64,000 nucleotides of DNA, taken from NCBI RefSeq assembly GCF_027531545.1, contig NZ_JAPZSC010000006.1, forward strand, positions 62,001-126,000, written 5' to 3'. Position 1 is the first letter of the stretch; each line of letters starts with the position of its first letter. This DNA comes from Silanimonas sp. Lineage in GTDB: Bacteria; Pseudomonadota; Gammaproteobacteria; Xanthomonadales; Xanthomonadaceae. Both the position numbers and the translations under genes were made by a program. Positions 50,586 through 60,026 of this stretch are shown piece by piece. The notes below the pieces were generated by a model, which was not told where the DNA came from, made no database searches, and saw only the letters and a program-made list of their open reading frames with translations.

Positions 50586-50621
50586 CGTACGCCGCCGTAC
50601 GTTAAAGATACGCCGCCGTAT
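50586..50621 (-). promoter_or_regulatory. Tandem dyads upstream of the fadB-type gene
   Basis: CGTACG-CCGC-CGTACG (50586-50601) and ATACG-CCGC-CGTAT (50608-50621). They share the core TACGCCGCCGTA, and their centres are 21 bases apart, two helical turns. They lie 51 to 86 bases upstream of the fadB start, just downstream of the regulator gene stop at 50657. This is the spacing expected of two operator dimers on one DNA face. Confidence 0.65.
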
Positions 50622-50656
50622 GGTCAACCCGGGGCCGGGTGACCGCGGATCGGGAA

Positions 50657-51280
50657 TCAGCCGGCCCGGAGACCGGCGGCGGCGAACCGCACCAGCTGCT
50701 GGGCGGCCTTTTCGCAGTGCTGCTTCTCGCTGGTGCCGGCCGGCCGCTTGATCAGGCCGAAATCCGCCATGGCGTAGGTCAGGGCACCGGCGACAAAGTC
50801 GAGGCGCCAGTAGAGGTCTTCCTTGGGCAGGCCCGGCACGCACTCGGCGATCGCCTTGGCGAATTCGCGCAGCACATGGCCGTAGTTGTCCGAGAGGAAC
50901 TTGCGCAGGCCGTCGTTCTTCTCGGCGAACGCTCGGGCAAGGACACGCACGAAGGCCGCGCCGCCGTGCTGGCGATCCAGCGTGAGCGCGAGCGGGGGTT
51001 CGATGAAGGCGCGGAGCACGGCCTCGAGGTTGCCCGGATGGGCCTGCCGGGCTTCGACGAGGTGCTTCAGCCGCTTTTCGCTCATGTCGTCCATCCGGCG
51101 GCGGAAGACCTCGTTGACGAGGTTCTCCTTCGAGCCGAAGTGGTAGTTGACGGCGGCGATGTTCACGTCGGCGCGGCTGGTGACCTGGCGGAGCGAGGTC
51201 CCGGAGAAGCCGTGGATGGCAAACAGCTCCTCGGCGGCGCCGAGGATGCGTTCCTTGGTGTTGAAGTGGGTGGTGCTCAT
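50657..51280 (-). CDS. psrA: PsrA-like TetR-family regulator of fatty acid oxidation
   Basis: 207 residues. N-terminal HTH KERILGAAEELFAIHGFSGTSLRQVTSRADVNIAAVNYHFGSKENLVNEVF closely matches Pseudomonas PsrA. The C-terminal domain (YGHVLREFAKAIAECVPGLPKEDLYWRLDFVAGALTYAMADFG) also resembles it. PsrA represses beta-oxidation genes and itself and is released by long-chain fatty acids. Upstream in the same direction as the fadB/fadA pair. A PsrA-box-like site lies 14 bases before its start (51294-51307). Confidence 0.85.
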   Translation of the reverse strand: MSTTHFNTKERILGAAEELFAIHGFSGTSLRQVTSRADVNIAAVNYHFGSKENLVNEVFRRRMDDMSEKRLKHLVEARQAHPGNLEAVLRAFIEPPLALTLDRQHGGAAFVRVLARAFAEKNDGLRKFLSDNYGHVLREFAKAIAECVPGLPKEDLYWRLDFVAGALTYAMADFGLIKRPAGTSEKQHCEKAAQQLVRFAAAGLRAG

Positions 51281-51293
51281 GCGGGCCTCGTTT

Positions 51294-51307
51294 CAAACGC
51301 TTGTTCG
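51294..51307 (-). promoter_or_regulatory. PsrA-box-like operator beside the regulator gene
   Basis: CAAAC-GCTT-GTTCG matches 9 of 10 fixed positions of the Pseudomonas PsrA box, (C/G)AAAC-N2-4-GTTT(G/C). A perfect CGTTTCAAACG palindrome overlaps it at 51289-51299. Position just upstream of the regulator start suggests autorepression. Confidence 0.55.
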
Positions 51308-51339
51308 ATGCTCCGGCGGCGGATGGGTGGCTGTCAAGT

Positions 51340-51356
51340 GCTTGATTGAATCAAGC
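51340..51356. promoter_or_regulatory. Perfect 17-base palindrome between psrA and ndk
   Basis: GCTTGATT-G-AATCAAGC, eight-base arms with one central base. It sits 60 bases from the regulator start and 173 from ndk. Overlapping TCAAG-TG-CTTGA extends it at 51334-51345. It is a strong candidate operator for a dimeric regulator; it could also form an RNA hairpin. Confidence 0.55.
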
Positions 51357-51481
51357 GGACGATCGCGAACCTCCCTTGGGGTGGGGGGCATCGGGCGCGG
51401 CGCGGTTCCGGGCGTCTTCACACCCTCAGTCCGGACTGCGGAATGTGCCGTAACCCGCTGTCTTTTTTGATATTCGCTGCC

Positions 51482-51487
51482 TATACT
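51482..51487 (+). promoter_or_regulatory. -10-like element of the ndk promoter
   Basis: TATACT (5 of 6 to TATAAT), 42 bases upstream of the ndk start. The T-rich stretch TCTTTTTTGATA lies upstream but no good TTGACA is at the usual spacing. Confidence 0.45.
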
Positions 51488-51528
51488 CTCCGCCTTAGCT
51501 GTTTCCCTATTGACAAAGGTTTGCAAAC

Positions 51529-51954
51529 ATGGCTGTAGAGCGCACCATTTCGATCATCAAGCCCGACGCCGTCGCGAAGAACGTGATCGGCCAGATCTAC
51601 GCGCGTTTCGAGAACGCCGGCCTGAAGATCGTCGCCGCGAAGATGAAGCACCTCTCGCGCAAGGAAGCCGAAGGCTTCTACGCGGTCCACAAGGAGCGCC
51701 CGTTCTTCAACGCGCTGGTCGAGTTCATGATCTCGGGCCCGGTGATGATCCAGGTGCTGGAGGGCGAGAACGCCGTCCTCAAGAACCGTGATCTCATGGG
51801 CGCCACCAACCCGAAGGACGCCGCGCCGGGCACCATCCGCGCCGATTTCGCGCAGTCGATCGACGCGAACGCCGTCCACGGTTCGGACAGCCTCGAGAAC
51901 GCCGCGATCGAGACCGCGTATTTCTTCAGCGCCACCGAGCTCTGCGCGCGCTGA
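51529..51954 (+). CDS. ndk: Nucleoside diphosphate kinase
   Basis: 141 residues. [35 protein letters not shown] is the canonical start, and the phosphohistidine His117 lies in [20 protein letters not shown]. Equilibrates NTP and NDP pools. A palindrome GTTTGCAAAC (51519-51528) sits directly between the ribosome binding site AAAGG and the ATG. The next gene rlmN starts eight bases after its stop, so they are co-transcribed. Confidence 0.98.
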   Translation: MAVERTISIIKPDAVAKNVIGQIYARFENAGLKIVAAKMKHLSRKEAEGFYAVHKERPFFNALVEFMISGPVMIQVLEGENAVLKNRDLMGATNPKDAAPGTIRADFAQSIDANAVHGSDSLENAAIETAYFFSATELCAR

Positions 51955-51961
51955 AGCACGG

Positions 51962-53149
51962 ATGGGTACGGTTGACGCTCCTGCCGTAGTGCTGCCGCCG
52001 GTTCCTCCGGCGTCGGTGGCGCGCGTCAACCTGCTCGACCTCGACCGGGTGGCCGCGGAGGACTTCTTCGAGCGCGAGCTAGGCGAGAAGCGCTTCCGCG
52101 CCCACCAGGTGATGAAATGGATCTACCACCGCCATGTCACCGATTTTGGTGGCATGACGGACCTCGGCAAGGCGCTGCGCACGAAGCTGGAAGACCGCTG
52201 CGAGGCCCGCCCGCCGAAGGTGATGTTCGACAAGCCCTCCACCGATGGCACGCACAAGTGGCTGCTCGGCATGGATGCGGGCAATGCCGTCGAGACCGTC
52301 CTGATCCCGGACAAGAACCGCGGAACGCTCTGCGTGTCGAGCCAGGTCGGTTGCGGGCTGAACTGCCAGTTCTGCTCCACCGCGACACAGGGCTTCAATC
52401 GCAACCTGACCGCCGCCGAGATCATCGGTCAGGTGTTCGTCGCGGCGCGCCACTTGGGCAATGTCCCGCACAAGGACCGCAAGCTCACCAACGTCGTGAT
52501 GATGGGCATGGGCGAGCCCTTGCTCAATTTCGAGAACGTCGTCACCGCGATGAACCTGATGCGCGATGACCTCGGTTTCGGCCTCGCCAGCAAGCGCGTC
52601 ACCTTGAGCACTGCCGGCATGGTGCCGATGATCGACCATCTGGCGGCGCGCTGCGACGTGGCCTTGGCCGTCTCGCTGCACGCGGCCAACGACGAACTGC
52701 GCACACAGCTCGTCCCGCTGAACAAGAAGTACCCGATCGCCGAGCTGATGGCCGCCTGCCTTCGCTACGTGCGATCCACCAAGATCGATTCGATCACCTT
52801 CGAGTACACGCTCATGAAGGGCGTGAACGACCAGCCCGAACATGCCCGCGAACTCGCGGCGCTGATGCGCCAGTTCTGCCGCCAGGCGCAGGACGGCCAT
52901 GCCGCGAAGGTGAACCTGATTCCGTTCAATCCGTTTCCCGGCACGCGCTTCGAGCGCAGCGGCGAAACGGAGATCCGTGCCTTCCAGAAGAAGCTGCTCG
53001 ATGCCGGCATCCTGACGATGGTGCGCCGCACCCGCGGCGATGACATCGATGCCGCCTGCGGCCAGCTGAAGGGGCAGGTGATGGACAAGACGCGCCGACA
53101 GGCCGAATTCCGCCGCAAGCTCGAGGGCAGCGCGGATGCGGCGGCCTGA
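51962..53149 (+). CDS. rlmN: Dual-specificity RNA methyltransferase RlmN
   Basis: 395 residues. Radical SAM enzyme that methylates A2503 of 23S rRNA and A37 of some tRNAs. The iron-sulfur motif CGLNCQFC has Cys131, Cys135 and Cys138. The second catalytic cysteine near the C-terminus is in [39 protein letters not shown] and [17 protein letters not shown] are RlmN signatures. N-terminal 22 residues are Pro/Ala/Val-rich. Its end overlaps the next gene by 14 bases. Confidence 0.97.
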   Translation: MGTVDAPAVVLPPVPPASVARVNLLDLDRVAAEDFFERELGEKRFRAHQVMKWIYHRHVTDFGGMTDLGKALRTKLEDRCEARPPKVMFDKPSTDGTHKWLLGMDAGNAVETVLIPDKNRGTLCVSSQVGCGLNCQFCSTATQGFNRNLTAAEIIGQVFVAARHLGNVPHKDRKLTNVVMMGMGEPLLNFENVVTAMNLMRDDLGFGLASKRVTLSTAGMVPMIDHLAARCDVALAVSLHAANDELRTQLVPLNKKYPIAELMAACLRYVRSTKIDSITFEYTLMKGVNDQPEHARELAALMRQFCRQAQDGHAAKVNLIPFNPFPGTRFERSGETEIRAFQKKLLDAGILTMVRRTRGDDIDAACGQLKGQVMDKTRRQAEFRRKLEGSADAAA

Positions 53150-53918
53150 TCGCCTCCTGCATCTGCTGCTGGCCGCCCTCGTCCTGGCGGGTTGCGCTTC
53201 CGCGCCCGCGCCGCGTCCTGCGGATCGCGACACCCCTCACCACACTTCGCCGATCGCCCAGCGCTCGATCAATGCCGCGCAGGCCTTGCTGGAGCGCGGC
53301 GATGCCGCAGGCGCGCTGGTCGAGGCCGAACTCGCGGTGAAGGCGGATTCGCGCAGCGCACAGGCGCGGGTGATGCGCGGTACCGCCTTGGAGGCGCTCG
53401 GACGGGGCCTCGAAGCGGGTGACGACTACAAGCAGGCCCTGCGGCTTTCGCCTGCGAGCGGCCCCGTGCTGAACGCCTATGGCGCCTGGCTGTGCCGGGC
53501 CGGCCGCACCGACGAGGCCCTCAAGGCGTTCAGTGATGCCATCGCCGATGAGTCCTACCGGCAGCCCACGCAAGCCTTGGCCAACGCGGGCAGTTGTGCC
53601 TCCGAAGCCGGGCGCGACGAGCAGGCCGAGTTCAATTTCCGGGCCGCTCTCACGCTGGCGCCCCAGCAGGCGCAGGCGCTCTCGGGCATGGCGCGGCTCG
53701 AACATCGCCGTGGCGATGCCCTGAAGGCGCGCGCCTTTCTCCAGCGCCGCGAAGCCGTGGCTCCGCTCACGGCGCCGGAGTTGGCCTTGGCCATCGAGAT
53801 CGAAACCGCCGCGGGCGATGCCCGTGCCGCGGCGCGTTACCGCAACCAGTTGGCCACCCTCGCCGCCGAGGTCGAAGCCAGCTCGCCCCCCTCCGACACG
53901 GGTAGTTCGAAACAGTGA
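53136..53918 (+). CDS. pilW: Type IV pilus biogenesis lipoprotein PilW/PilF
   Basis: 260 residues. Lipoprotein signal [11 protein letters not shown] with the acylated Cys20. About six TPR-like repeats follow ([84 protein letters not shown]). PilW/PilF helps secretin assembly of the type IV pilus. The rlmN-pilW-rodZ order is conserved in gammaproteobacteria and supports the name, although no pilus gene is adjacent. Confidence 0.85.
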   Translation: MRRPDRLLHLLLAALVLAGCASAPAPRPADRDTPHHTSPIAQRSINAAQALLERGDAAGALVEAELAVKADSRSAQARVMRGTALEALGRGLEAGDDYKQALRLSPASGPVLNAYGAWLCRAGRTDEALKAFSDAIADESYRQPTQALANAGSCASEAGRDEQAEFNFRAALTLAPQQAQALSGMARLEHRRGDALKARAFLQRREAVAPLTAPELALAIEIETAAGDARAAARYRNQLATLAAEVEASSPPSDTGSSKQ

Positions 53919-54832
53919 GCACTTCGGACCAGAACCACGGCATCGCCGCGCGCCTCAAGGCCGCGCGCCTCCAGCAAGGCCTCGAGATCGAAGCGCTGGC
54001 GCGCGAGCTCAAGAACCCCCGAGCGGTGCTCGAGGGCATCGAGCGCGGCGACTGGGCGCGTCTTGGCGCGCCCGTGTTCGCCCGTCATCTGGTCGGCCGC
54101 TATGCCAGCCGCTTGGGCGTGAGCGTCGATCTCGACGAGGTCGTCCAGTGCGTCGAAGCGCCGGTCCTTCGTCCGCAGATCTCCGTGTCCCGCATGGGCC
54201 GCATCGCCGACGTGTCGATGCGCAACGCGGCCTATGTCGGCGGCAGCCTGCTCGTGCTGCCGCTCGTGTACCTCGCGCTGTCGCGGACCGCCTCCGGTCC
54301 GGCCGAGTACCGCCCTCTCGATCCGGTGCCCGCCGAAATCGTTGCGCCGGCCCCGAGGGCGGCGGTGCCGTCTCCCGCCATGGCAGCGCCGTCCACGACG
54401 GCTGAATCGGCCCTCGCCGATGATGGCGACGCCGCCGTTCCGGTCGGTATCCCCGGCACCGAGGCGGTCGCCGCTTTGGCGCCAACCGACCTGCCCGTCG
54501 AATCCCCGTCCGCGTCGTCCGGCCCGACCCCGGTGTCCGCCAGCCTCGCTGGCGTGCTGCCTTCGGCGCCGCAGCTCGAGCTGCGTTTCACCGGTGACAG
54601 CTGGATCGAGGTCTTCGGGCGCGACGGCGGCGTGGTCGAGCGTGCACTCGCCCGTGACGGGGAGGCGCGCCGCTTTGCCGCCGCCGACATCGGCCGCGTC
54701 ACCATCGGCAATGTCGAGGCGACGGAAGTCGTGCTGAATGGCTCGCGCGTGAACCTCGACGCGGTGCGCGCGGCGAACGTCGCCCGCTTTGCGCTATCCT
54801 CCGACGGCTCGATCGAGGCCGTCGCGCGTTGA
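53915..54832 (+). CDS. rodZ: Cytoskeletal protein RodZ-like
   Basis: 305 residues from a GTG in a GTGA overlap with pilW. N-terminal helix-turn-helix (IAARLKAARLQQGLEIEALARELKNPRAVLEGIERGDWARL), a basic stretch, a membrane segment (AAYVGGSLLVLPLVYLAL) at about 108-126, a Pro/Ala-rich linker and a C-terminal periplasmic domain (LELRFTGDSWIEVFGRDGGVVERALARDG). This architecture and place fit RodZ, which binds MreB and shapes rod growth. Confidence 0.88.
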   Translation: MSTSDQNHGIAARLKAARLQQGLEIEALARELKNPRAVLEGIERGDWARLGAPVFARHLVGRYASRLGVSVDLDEVVQCVEAPVLRPQISVSRMGRIADVSMRNAAYVGGSLLVLPLVYLALSRTASGPAEYRPLDPVPAEIVAPAPRAAVPSPAMAAPSTTAESALADDGDAAVPVGIPGTEAVAALAPTDLPVESPSASSGPTPVSASLAGVLPSAPQLELRFTGDSWIEVFGRDGGVVERALARDGEARRFAAADIGRVTIGNVEATEVVLNGSRVNLDAVRAANVARFALSSDGSIEAVAR

Positions 54833-54889
54833 AGCCGCGGGGGCCTCGCCCCATCCCCTGACAAGCCGCGGTTGCCGCGGTGACGGCTC

Positions 54890-55540
54890 ATGTCCAACGA
54901 CCAGATCGACGAATACGAACAGGGCGAACGCGTCCGCAAGTGGCTTCGTGACAACGGCGGCTCCGTGCTGGGCGGCATCGCGATCGGCCTCGCCGCCATC
55001 GTCGGCTTCCAGACCTGGCAGGGCCGGCAGGATGCGCAGAAGCTCGAGGCCGCCAAACAGTTCGAAAGCTTCCTCACCGCGCAGGAAGCCGGCGAAGCCG
55101 AACAGGCGGCCGGCCTTGCCGCATCGCTGACGGCCAACTACGCCGAGACGCCGTACCCCGCGCTCGCCGCCCTGCGTCGCAGCGCCGCCCTCGTCAACGA
55201 GGACAAGGCCGAGGACGCCCTGAAGGCGCTCGAAGGCGCACTGCCGACCACGCGCGACGAAACGCTGCGCCAATTGCTCCTGCTGCGCGCCGCTCGCGCC
55301 GAACTGGTGCTCGGTCGCCATGACGCGGCCTTGGCCCGCCTCGGTGGCATCGACCTCGACGGCTACGCCGCGCTCCGCGATGAACTCCGTGGCGACGCCC
55401 TTGCCGGCCAGGGCAAGCGCGACGAGGCCCGCGATGCCTACCAGAAGGCCTTGACGGGCACTGACGTCGCCTCGCCGACGCGTGTCCTCCTCGAACTCAA
55501 GCTCGCCGATACCGGCGGCTCCACGACTCCGGAAGCCTGA
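54890..55540 (+). CDS. yfgM: YfgM family periplasmic TPR protein
   Basis: 216 residues. One N-terminal membrane anchor (NGGSVLGGIAIGLAAIVGFQTW) then TPR-like helices (EAAKQFESFLTAQEAGEAEQAAGLAASL, KALEGALPTTRDETLRQLLLLRAARAELVLGRHDAALARL). YfgM is the ancillary SecYEG translocon subunit linked to periplasmic chaperones. Three bases upstream of bamB, matching the conserved yfgM-bamB pair. Confidence 0.9.
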   Translation: MSNDQIDEYEQGERVRKWLRDNGGSVLGGIAIGLAAIVGFQTWQGRQDAQKLEAAKQFESFLTAQEAGEAEQAAGLAASLTANYAETPYPALAALRRSAALVNEDKAEDALKALEGALPTTRDETLRQLLLLRAARAELVLGRHDAALARLGGIDLDGYAALRDELRGDALAGQGKRDEARDAYQKALTGTDVASPTRVLLELKLADTGGSTTPEA

Positions 55541-55543
55541 TCC

Positions 55544-56761
55544 ATGCGCAAGCTCCTCGGCCTGGCCATCGTCGCCGCGCTCGTCCTCCCGGGCTGCACC
55601 ACCGTCCGCGACTGGTTCCGCACCGACAAGGCGAAGGCCACCGATCCAACCAAGCTCGTCGAGATCGAGGGTGCCCGCGAGGTCGAGAAGTTGTGGTCGG
55701 AATCGCTCGGTGATGGCGAGGGCAGCCTCGGCTTCCGCCAGCGTCCCGGCTTCGACGGCAGCACCCTGTACGTCGTCGCCGACGGCGGCGCGCTTCGCGC
55801 CATCGATGTCGAAACCGGCGACGAGCGCTGGGAGCGTGATCTCGAGGAACTCTCCAACAGCCGCGGCTGGCGTCTGTGGCAGAGCGGCGTCCGTGAAGGT
55901 GGGCTGCAATCCTCCGTCGGCGTGGGCGAAGGCCTCGTCGTCGTCGCCGGCCGCAGCGGTACGGTCTTCGCGGTGTCCGCGGAAAGCGGCGAGCCGCGCT
56001 GGGAAGCGCAGGCCTCGGCCGAAGTGCTCGCCACGCCGCTGATCGCCAATGGCCTGGTGGTGGTGCGCTCGCAGGATGGGCGGGTGTTCGGCCTGAATGC
56101 GGCGGACGGCAAGCAGCGCTGGGCGTTCGACCGCGCCATTCCGACCCTGAGCTCCCGCGGTGCCAGCACGCCGTTGGCCGCTGCGGGCCTGATCCTCGTG
56201 GGCAACGACGACGGTACGGTCGTGGCGCTTCGTCCGGATGACGGCTTGCCGGTCTGGGAAGCACCCGTTGCCGAGCCGGAAGGCCGCAGCGAGCTCGACC
56301 GCCTCGTGGACATCGATGGCGACCTCGCCGTCGGCGCCGATGCGGTGTATGCCAGCAGCGTCCGCGGCATCACGGCGGCGATCGCCATCGCCTCGGGCCA
56401 GATCGCTTGGACGCGTGACAACGGTGGCGCCAACAGCATCGATCTCACGGCCGATGGCGTCCTGGTGGCCGACAAGGGCGGCACGCTGTGGTCGCTCGAT
56501 CGCGCGAGCGGCAGCGCCCTCTGGCGCCAGGAAGCCCTGATCCGCCGCCAGCCCACCGGCCCTGTTCTCGCCGGCACCTACGCCGTCGTCGGCGATCTCG
56601 AAGGCTACCTGCACTGGTTCGACCCGCGCACCGGCTCGTTCACCGCACGCGAGCGCGTCGGTGATGCGCGCATCGTTGCCACGCCCATCGTCACGCCGAC
56701 GGGCACGGTCGTTGCCGTGACCGACGAAGGCCGCCTCGCGGCCTATCGCGTCGTCGAGTAA
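55544..56761 (+). CDS. bamB: Outer membrane protein assembly factor BamB
   Basis: 405 residues. Lipoprotein signal VAALVLPGC with Cys18. Eight-bladed WD-like beta-propeller repeats such as [56 protein letters not shown] and [20 protein letters not shown]. Part of the BAM complex. The gene ends four bases before der. Confidence 0.96.
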   Translation: MRKLLGLAIVAALVLPGCTTVRDWFRTDKAKATDPTKLVEIEGAREVEKLWSESLGDGEGSLGFRQRPGFDGSTLYVVADGGALRAIDVETGDERWERDLEELSNSRGWRLWQSGVREGGLQSSVGVGEGLVVVAGRSGTVFAVSAESGEPRWEAQASAEVLATPLIANGLVVVRSQDGRVFGLNAADGKQRWAFDRAIPTLSSRGASTPLAAAGLILVGNDDGTVVALRPDDGLPVWEAPVAEPEGRSELDRLVDIDGDLAVGADAVYASSVRGITAAIAIASGQIAWTRDNGGANSIDLTADGVLVADKGGTLWSLDRASGSALWRQEALIRRQPTGPVLAGTYAVVGDLEGYLHWFDPRTGSFTARERVGDARIVATPIVTPTGTVVAVTDEGRLAAYRVVE

Positions 56762-56765
56762 TCGC

Positions 56766-58163
56766 ATGCTGCCTCTTGTCGCGCTGGTCGGTCGGCCGAA
56801 CGTCGGCAAGAGCACGATCTTCAATGCCCTGACGCGCACGCGTGACGCGCTGGTCCACGACCAGCCCGGCGTCACGCGCGACCGCCATTACGGCGTGTGC
56901 CGGCTTGATCCGACGCACCCCTTCGCCATCGTCGATACTGGCGGCCTGTCGGGCGAGGAGATCGGCCTCGCCGGTGCCACCGCCAAGCAAGCGCGGGCGG
57001 GCGTCGAGGAGGCGGACCTCGTCGTGTTCGTCGTGGATGCCCGCGAAGGGCTGGCCGCGCTCGACCGCGAGATCATCGGTTGGCTGCGCAAGACCGGCAA
57101 ACCGCTGGTTCTGGCCGTCAACAAGACCGACGGACTCGTCGAATCCGACTGCATGGCGGAATTCGCGAAGTTCGGCATCGCCGACGCGCTCCCGCTCGCG
57201 GCCTCGCACCAGCGCGGCGTGCCCGACCTCGTCGAGCTCGTGCAGTCCCGGCTGCCGGCGGATCGCGATCTCTCGGTGCTGGAAGACGACCCGCAGCGCA
57301 TCCGCGTGGCGTTCGTCGGCCGACCGAATGTCGGCAAGAGCACGCTGGTGAACCGCATGCTCGGCGAAGAGCGGATGATCGCCTCCGACGTGCCGGGCAC
57401 CACGCGGGATTCCATCGCCGTCGACCTCGAGCGCGACGGCAAGCTCTACCGCCTGATCGACACCGCTGGCCTGCGGCGCCGCGGCAAGGTCGAGGAGGCC
57501 GTCGAGAAGTTCAGCGCCTTCAAGACGCTGGCCTCCATCGAGCACTGCCAGGTCGCCGTGGTGCTGGTGGACGGCACGGAAGGCATCACCGACCAGGACG
57601 CCACCGTGCTCGGTCACGTGCTGGAAGCCGGCCGTGGCCTCGTCGTCGCGGTCAACAAGTGGGACGGCCTGAGCACCTACGAGCGCGAGCAGAACCGCGT
57701 GTTGCTCGAACGCAAGCTGATGTTCGCGCCCTGGGCCGAGCGCATCACCATCTCCGCCCTCCACGGCAGCGGCCTGCGCGAGTTGTTCAAGGCCGTGAAC
57801 CGTGCCCATGCCTCGGTGACGAAGACCTTCGGCACCAGCGAGATCAACCGTGCGCTGGAAGTGGCGTACGAAAGCAATCCGCCGCCATCGGTGCGCGGCC
57901 ATGCGCCCAAGATGCGCTATGGCCACTCCGGTGGCAGCACGCCGCCGACGTTCATCGTCCACGGCTCGCGCCTGAAAGGCTTGCCCGAAAGCTACCGGCG
58001 CTACCTCGAGAACTTCTTCCGCAAGCGCTTCAATCTCGTCGGCACGCCGGTGAAGTTCGAGTTCCGCGAAGGCGAGAACCCCTACGAGGGCAAGAAGAAC
58101 GTGCTGACCGAACGGCAGGTGGCGAAGCGCCGCCGGCTGATGCGCTTCTCGAAGAAGCGCTGA
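56766..58163 (+). CDS. der: Ribosome biogenesis GTPase Der (EngA)
   Basis: 465 residues with two G domains: GRPNVGKS at 9-16 with a second [15 protein letters not shown] at about 186-200, and a KH-like C-terminal domain ([48 protein letters not shown]). Acts in 50S subunit assembly. Conserved bamB-der adjacency. Confidence 0.98.
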   Translation: MLPLVALVGRPNVGKSTIFNALTRTRDALVHDQPGVTRDRHYGVCRLDPTHPFAIVDTGGLSGEEIGLAGATAKQARAGVEEADLVVFVVDAREGLAALDREIIGWLRKTGKPLVLAVNKTDGLVESDCMAEFAKFGIADALPLAASHQRGVPDLVELVQSRLPADRDLSVLEDDPQRIRVAFVGRPNVGKSTLVNRMLGEERMIASDVPGTTRDSIAVDLERDGKLYRLIDTAGLRRRGKVEEAVEKFSAFKTLASIEHCQVAVVLVDGTEGITDQDATVLGHVLEAGRGLVVAVNKWDGLSTYEREQNRVLLERKLMFAPWAERITISALHGSGLRELFKAVNRAHASVTKTFGTSEINRALEVAYESNPPPSVRGHAPKMRYGHSGGSTPPTFIVHGSRLKGLPESYRRYLENFFRKRFNLVGTPVKFEFREGENPYEGKKNVLTERQVAKRRRLMRFSKKR

Positions 58164-58178
58164 CGGCGCGGCCGTTCC

Positions 58179-59969
58179 ATGGCCGCCCGGCCCTTCGATC
58201 CTTCCTTGCAGGCGTTGGCGATCCGGCGCATGGGAGCCGCGCACCGCACGGATGCCGAGCGCGTGCCGCTGGCCCGCGCCCGCGGCCGCGTGTTGGCGGA
58301 AGGCATTCCCGCTGCCGCGCCTTCCGGGACCCTGTTGCCCGCGGGACATCGGCTGCGTCCTTCCGATCTTGGATTCTTGGCCGCGCGAGGCCTGGCGGAA
58401 GTGCCGTGCGCGCGGCGACCGACCGTCGCAGTGTTCAGCAGCGGCGACGCGCTGCGTCCGCCCGGGCAGGCGCTCGGCGCGGGCGAGCGTCACGATGCCG
58501 CCCGACCCGTGCTGCTGGCCTTGCTGCAGGCGATGGGACTCGATCCCGTCGCTTGGCCGATCCTTCCGGGTGACCCGTCGCGCGCTGCACCAGCCTTGCA
58601 CGACGCCGCCCAAGCGTTCGACGTCGTCATCGCCTGTTCGGAAGCGGATGGTGAGCGCGGCCCCCGGCTTTCGACCCTGATCGAAGGTTCCACCGCGGCG
58701 CCGTTCGGCGAACGTGCTCCGCGTGCGGTGCTTCTCTCGCTGCCCGACGATCCGGAGCGCCTCGAGGCGATGTGGCCGGCGACCGGCGAGGCGTTGATCG
58801 AGGCCATGCAGGGCGTGGCCGGTGGGTTTCCTTCGGAGTGCGAGGTGGCGGCGGTGGCGGCTTTGGTGGCCGGCGGTGCGCACTTCTACGACGTGCGCGA
58901 GGCCGAAGAGCATGCCCACGGCCTGCCCGCCGGTGCGCTGCCGCTACCGCTATCGGCCCTCGAGGCGGGTGACGCCGTACTCCCCGCGGACGGCGCTCCG
59001 CTCCTGCTGATCTGCGCGCGCGGCCAGCGGTCGCAGCGCGCGGCCGAGCTGCTGCGCGAGCGGGGATTCGACGACGTCGCCAGCGTTCGCGGTGGATTCG
59101 ACGCTTGGCGGTCCGCCGGATTGCCGCTCGCGTCGGGCGATGCTTCCTCCGCCGTCCCGACCTTCGACGCCGATGCGCTCGCGCGCTACGACCGACACCT
59201 CCGTCTGGCCCAGGTCGGCGCCGCAGGCCAGCAACGCCTGATGGCCTCGCGCGTGGTGCTGGTGGGGGCCGGCGGGCTCGGTTCGCCAGCGGCGTTCTAC
59301 CTCGCGGCAGCGGGTGTGGGCACGCTGGTGATCATCGACGACGATCGGGTCGAGCGCAGCAACCTGCAGCGCCAGATCCTGCACACCGACGCCGCGGTCG
59401 GCTCGCCGAAGGTGGTTTCGGCGCGCGAGCGGCTGCTCGCCCTGAATCCCCGTCTGCGCGTGGAGGGCGTCGAGGCGCGCCTCCTTCCGGAAAACGTCGA
59501 GGCCCTGCTCAGCGGCGCCGATGTCGTCATCGATGGCAGCGACAACTTCGCCACGCGTTACCTCGTCGACGCGGCCTGCCGCCAGCTGGCGGTGCCGCTG
59601 GTGTACGGCGCGGTGGAGCGCTTCACCGGCCAGGTGTCGGTGTTCGATGCCGGCCGGCAGCGGGGCAGGGCGCCCTGCTATCGCTGCCTGTTCCCGGAGC
59701 CGCCGGGCGCCGACGCCGCACCAAACTGCGCCGAGGCCGGGGTGCTGGGCGTGCTGCCGGGGCTGATCGGGATGCTGCAGGCCACCGAGGCACTGAAGCT
59801 CCTGTTGGGTATCGGTGATCCGCTGGTGGGGCGCCTGCTCACCGTCGATGCGCTCGGCATGCGCTTCCGCGAATTGGCGCTGGCGGCTGATCCCGACTGC
59901 CCGGGCTGCGGTGCCCACGCCGTGTTCGACGGCTACGCCGCGATCGAGACCTTTTGCGCTTCGCGCTAA
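58179..59969 (+). CDS. moeB: Three-domain fusion: degenerate MoeA-like domain, rhodanese, MoeB/ThiF adenylyltransferase
   Basis: 596 residues. Residues about 1-215 resemble the MoeA/MogA-type molybdopterin molybdotransferase core (LPAGHRLRPSDLGFLAARGL, RRPTVAVFSSGD, GAGERHDAARPVLLALLQAMG) but lack the intact TTGGxSxGDxD pocket, which reads ACSEADGERG. Residues about 222-320 are a rhodanese with CARGQRS and Cys279. Residues about 330-596 are MoeB-like: ATP loop GAGGLG 363-368, zinc cysteines C500xxC503 and C574xxC577. It probably activates the sulfur carrier MoaD or ThiS and supplies sulfur. The N-terminal MoeA part is unusual; its activity is doubtful. Confidence 0.85.
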   Translation: MAARPFDPSLQALAIRRMGAAHRTDAERVPLARARGRVLAEGIPAAAPSGTLLPAGHRLRPSDLGFLAARGLAEVPCARRPTVAVFSSGDALRPPGQALGAGERHDAARPVLLALLQAMGLDPVAWPILPGDPSRAAPALHDAAQAFDVVIACSEADGERGPRLSTLIEGSTAAPFGERAPRAVLLSLPDDPERLEAMWPATGEALIEAMQGVAGGFPSECEVAAVAALVAGGAHFYDVREAEEHAHGLPAGALPLPLSALEAGDAVLPADGAPLLLICARGQRSQRAAELLRERGFDDVASVRGGFDAWRSAGLPLASGDASSAVPTFDADALARYDRHLRLAQVGAAGQQRLMASRVVLVGAGGLGSPAAFYLAAAGVGTLVIIDDDRVERSNLQRQILHTDAAVGSPKVVSARERLLALNPRLRVEGVEARLLPENVEALLSGADVVIDGSDNFATRYLVDAACRQLAVPLVYGAVERFTGQVSVFDAGRQRGRAPCYRCLFPEPPGADAAPNCAEAGVLGVLPGLIGMLQATEALKLLLGIGDPLVGRLLTVDALGMRFRELALAADPDCPGCGAHAVFDGYAAIETFCASR

Positions 59970-59985
59970 CGGCGTGAATGTGGCA

Positions 59986-59996
59986 TGCGATAATCC
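59986..59996 (+). promoter_or_regulatory. Extended -10 element before folD
   Basis: TGC-GATAAT (59986-59994), 5 of 6 to TATAAT with the extended TG, 33 bases upstream of the folD start. No -35 is visible, which extended -10 promoters tolerate. Confidence 0.45.
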
Positions 59997-60026
59997 GCCG
60001 CTTTCCAGCACGGACCCGAAACCCCG

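Noticed and set aside
47674-50751. 1025-codon plus-strand open frame over fadA/fadB
   Set aside because: Antisense to two clear beta-oxidation genes with intact catalytic motifs; no recognisable domain.
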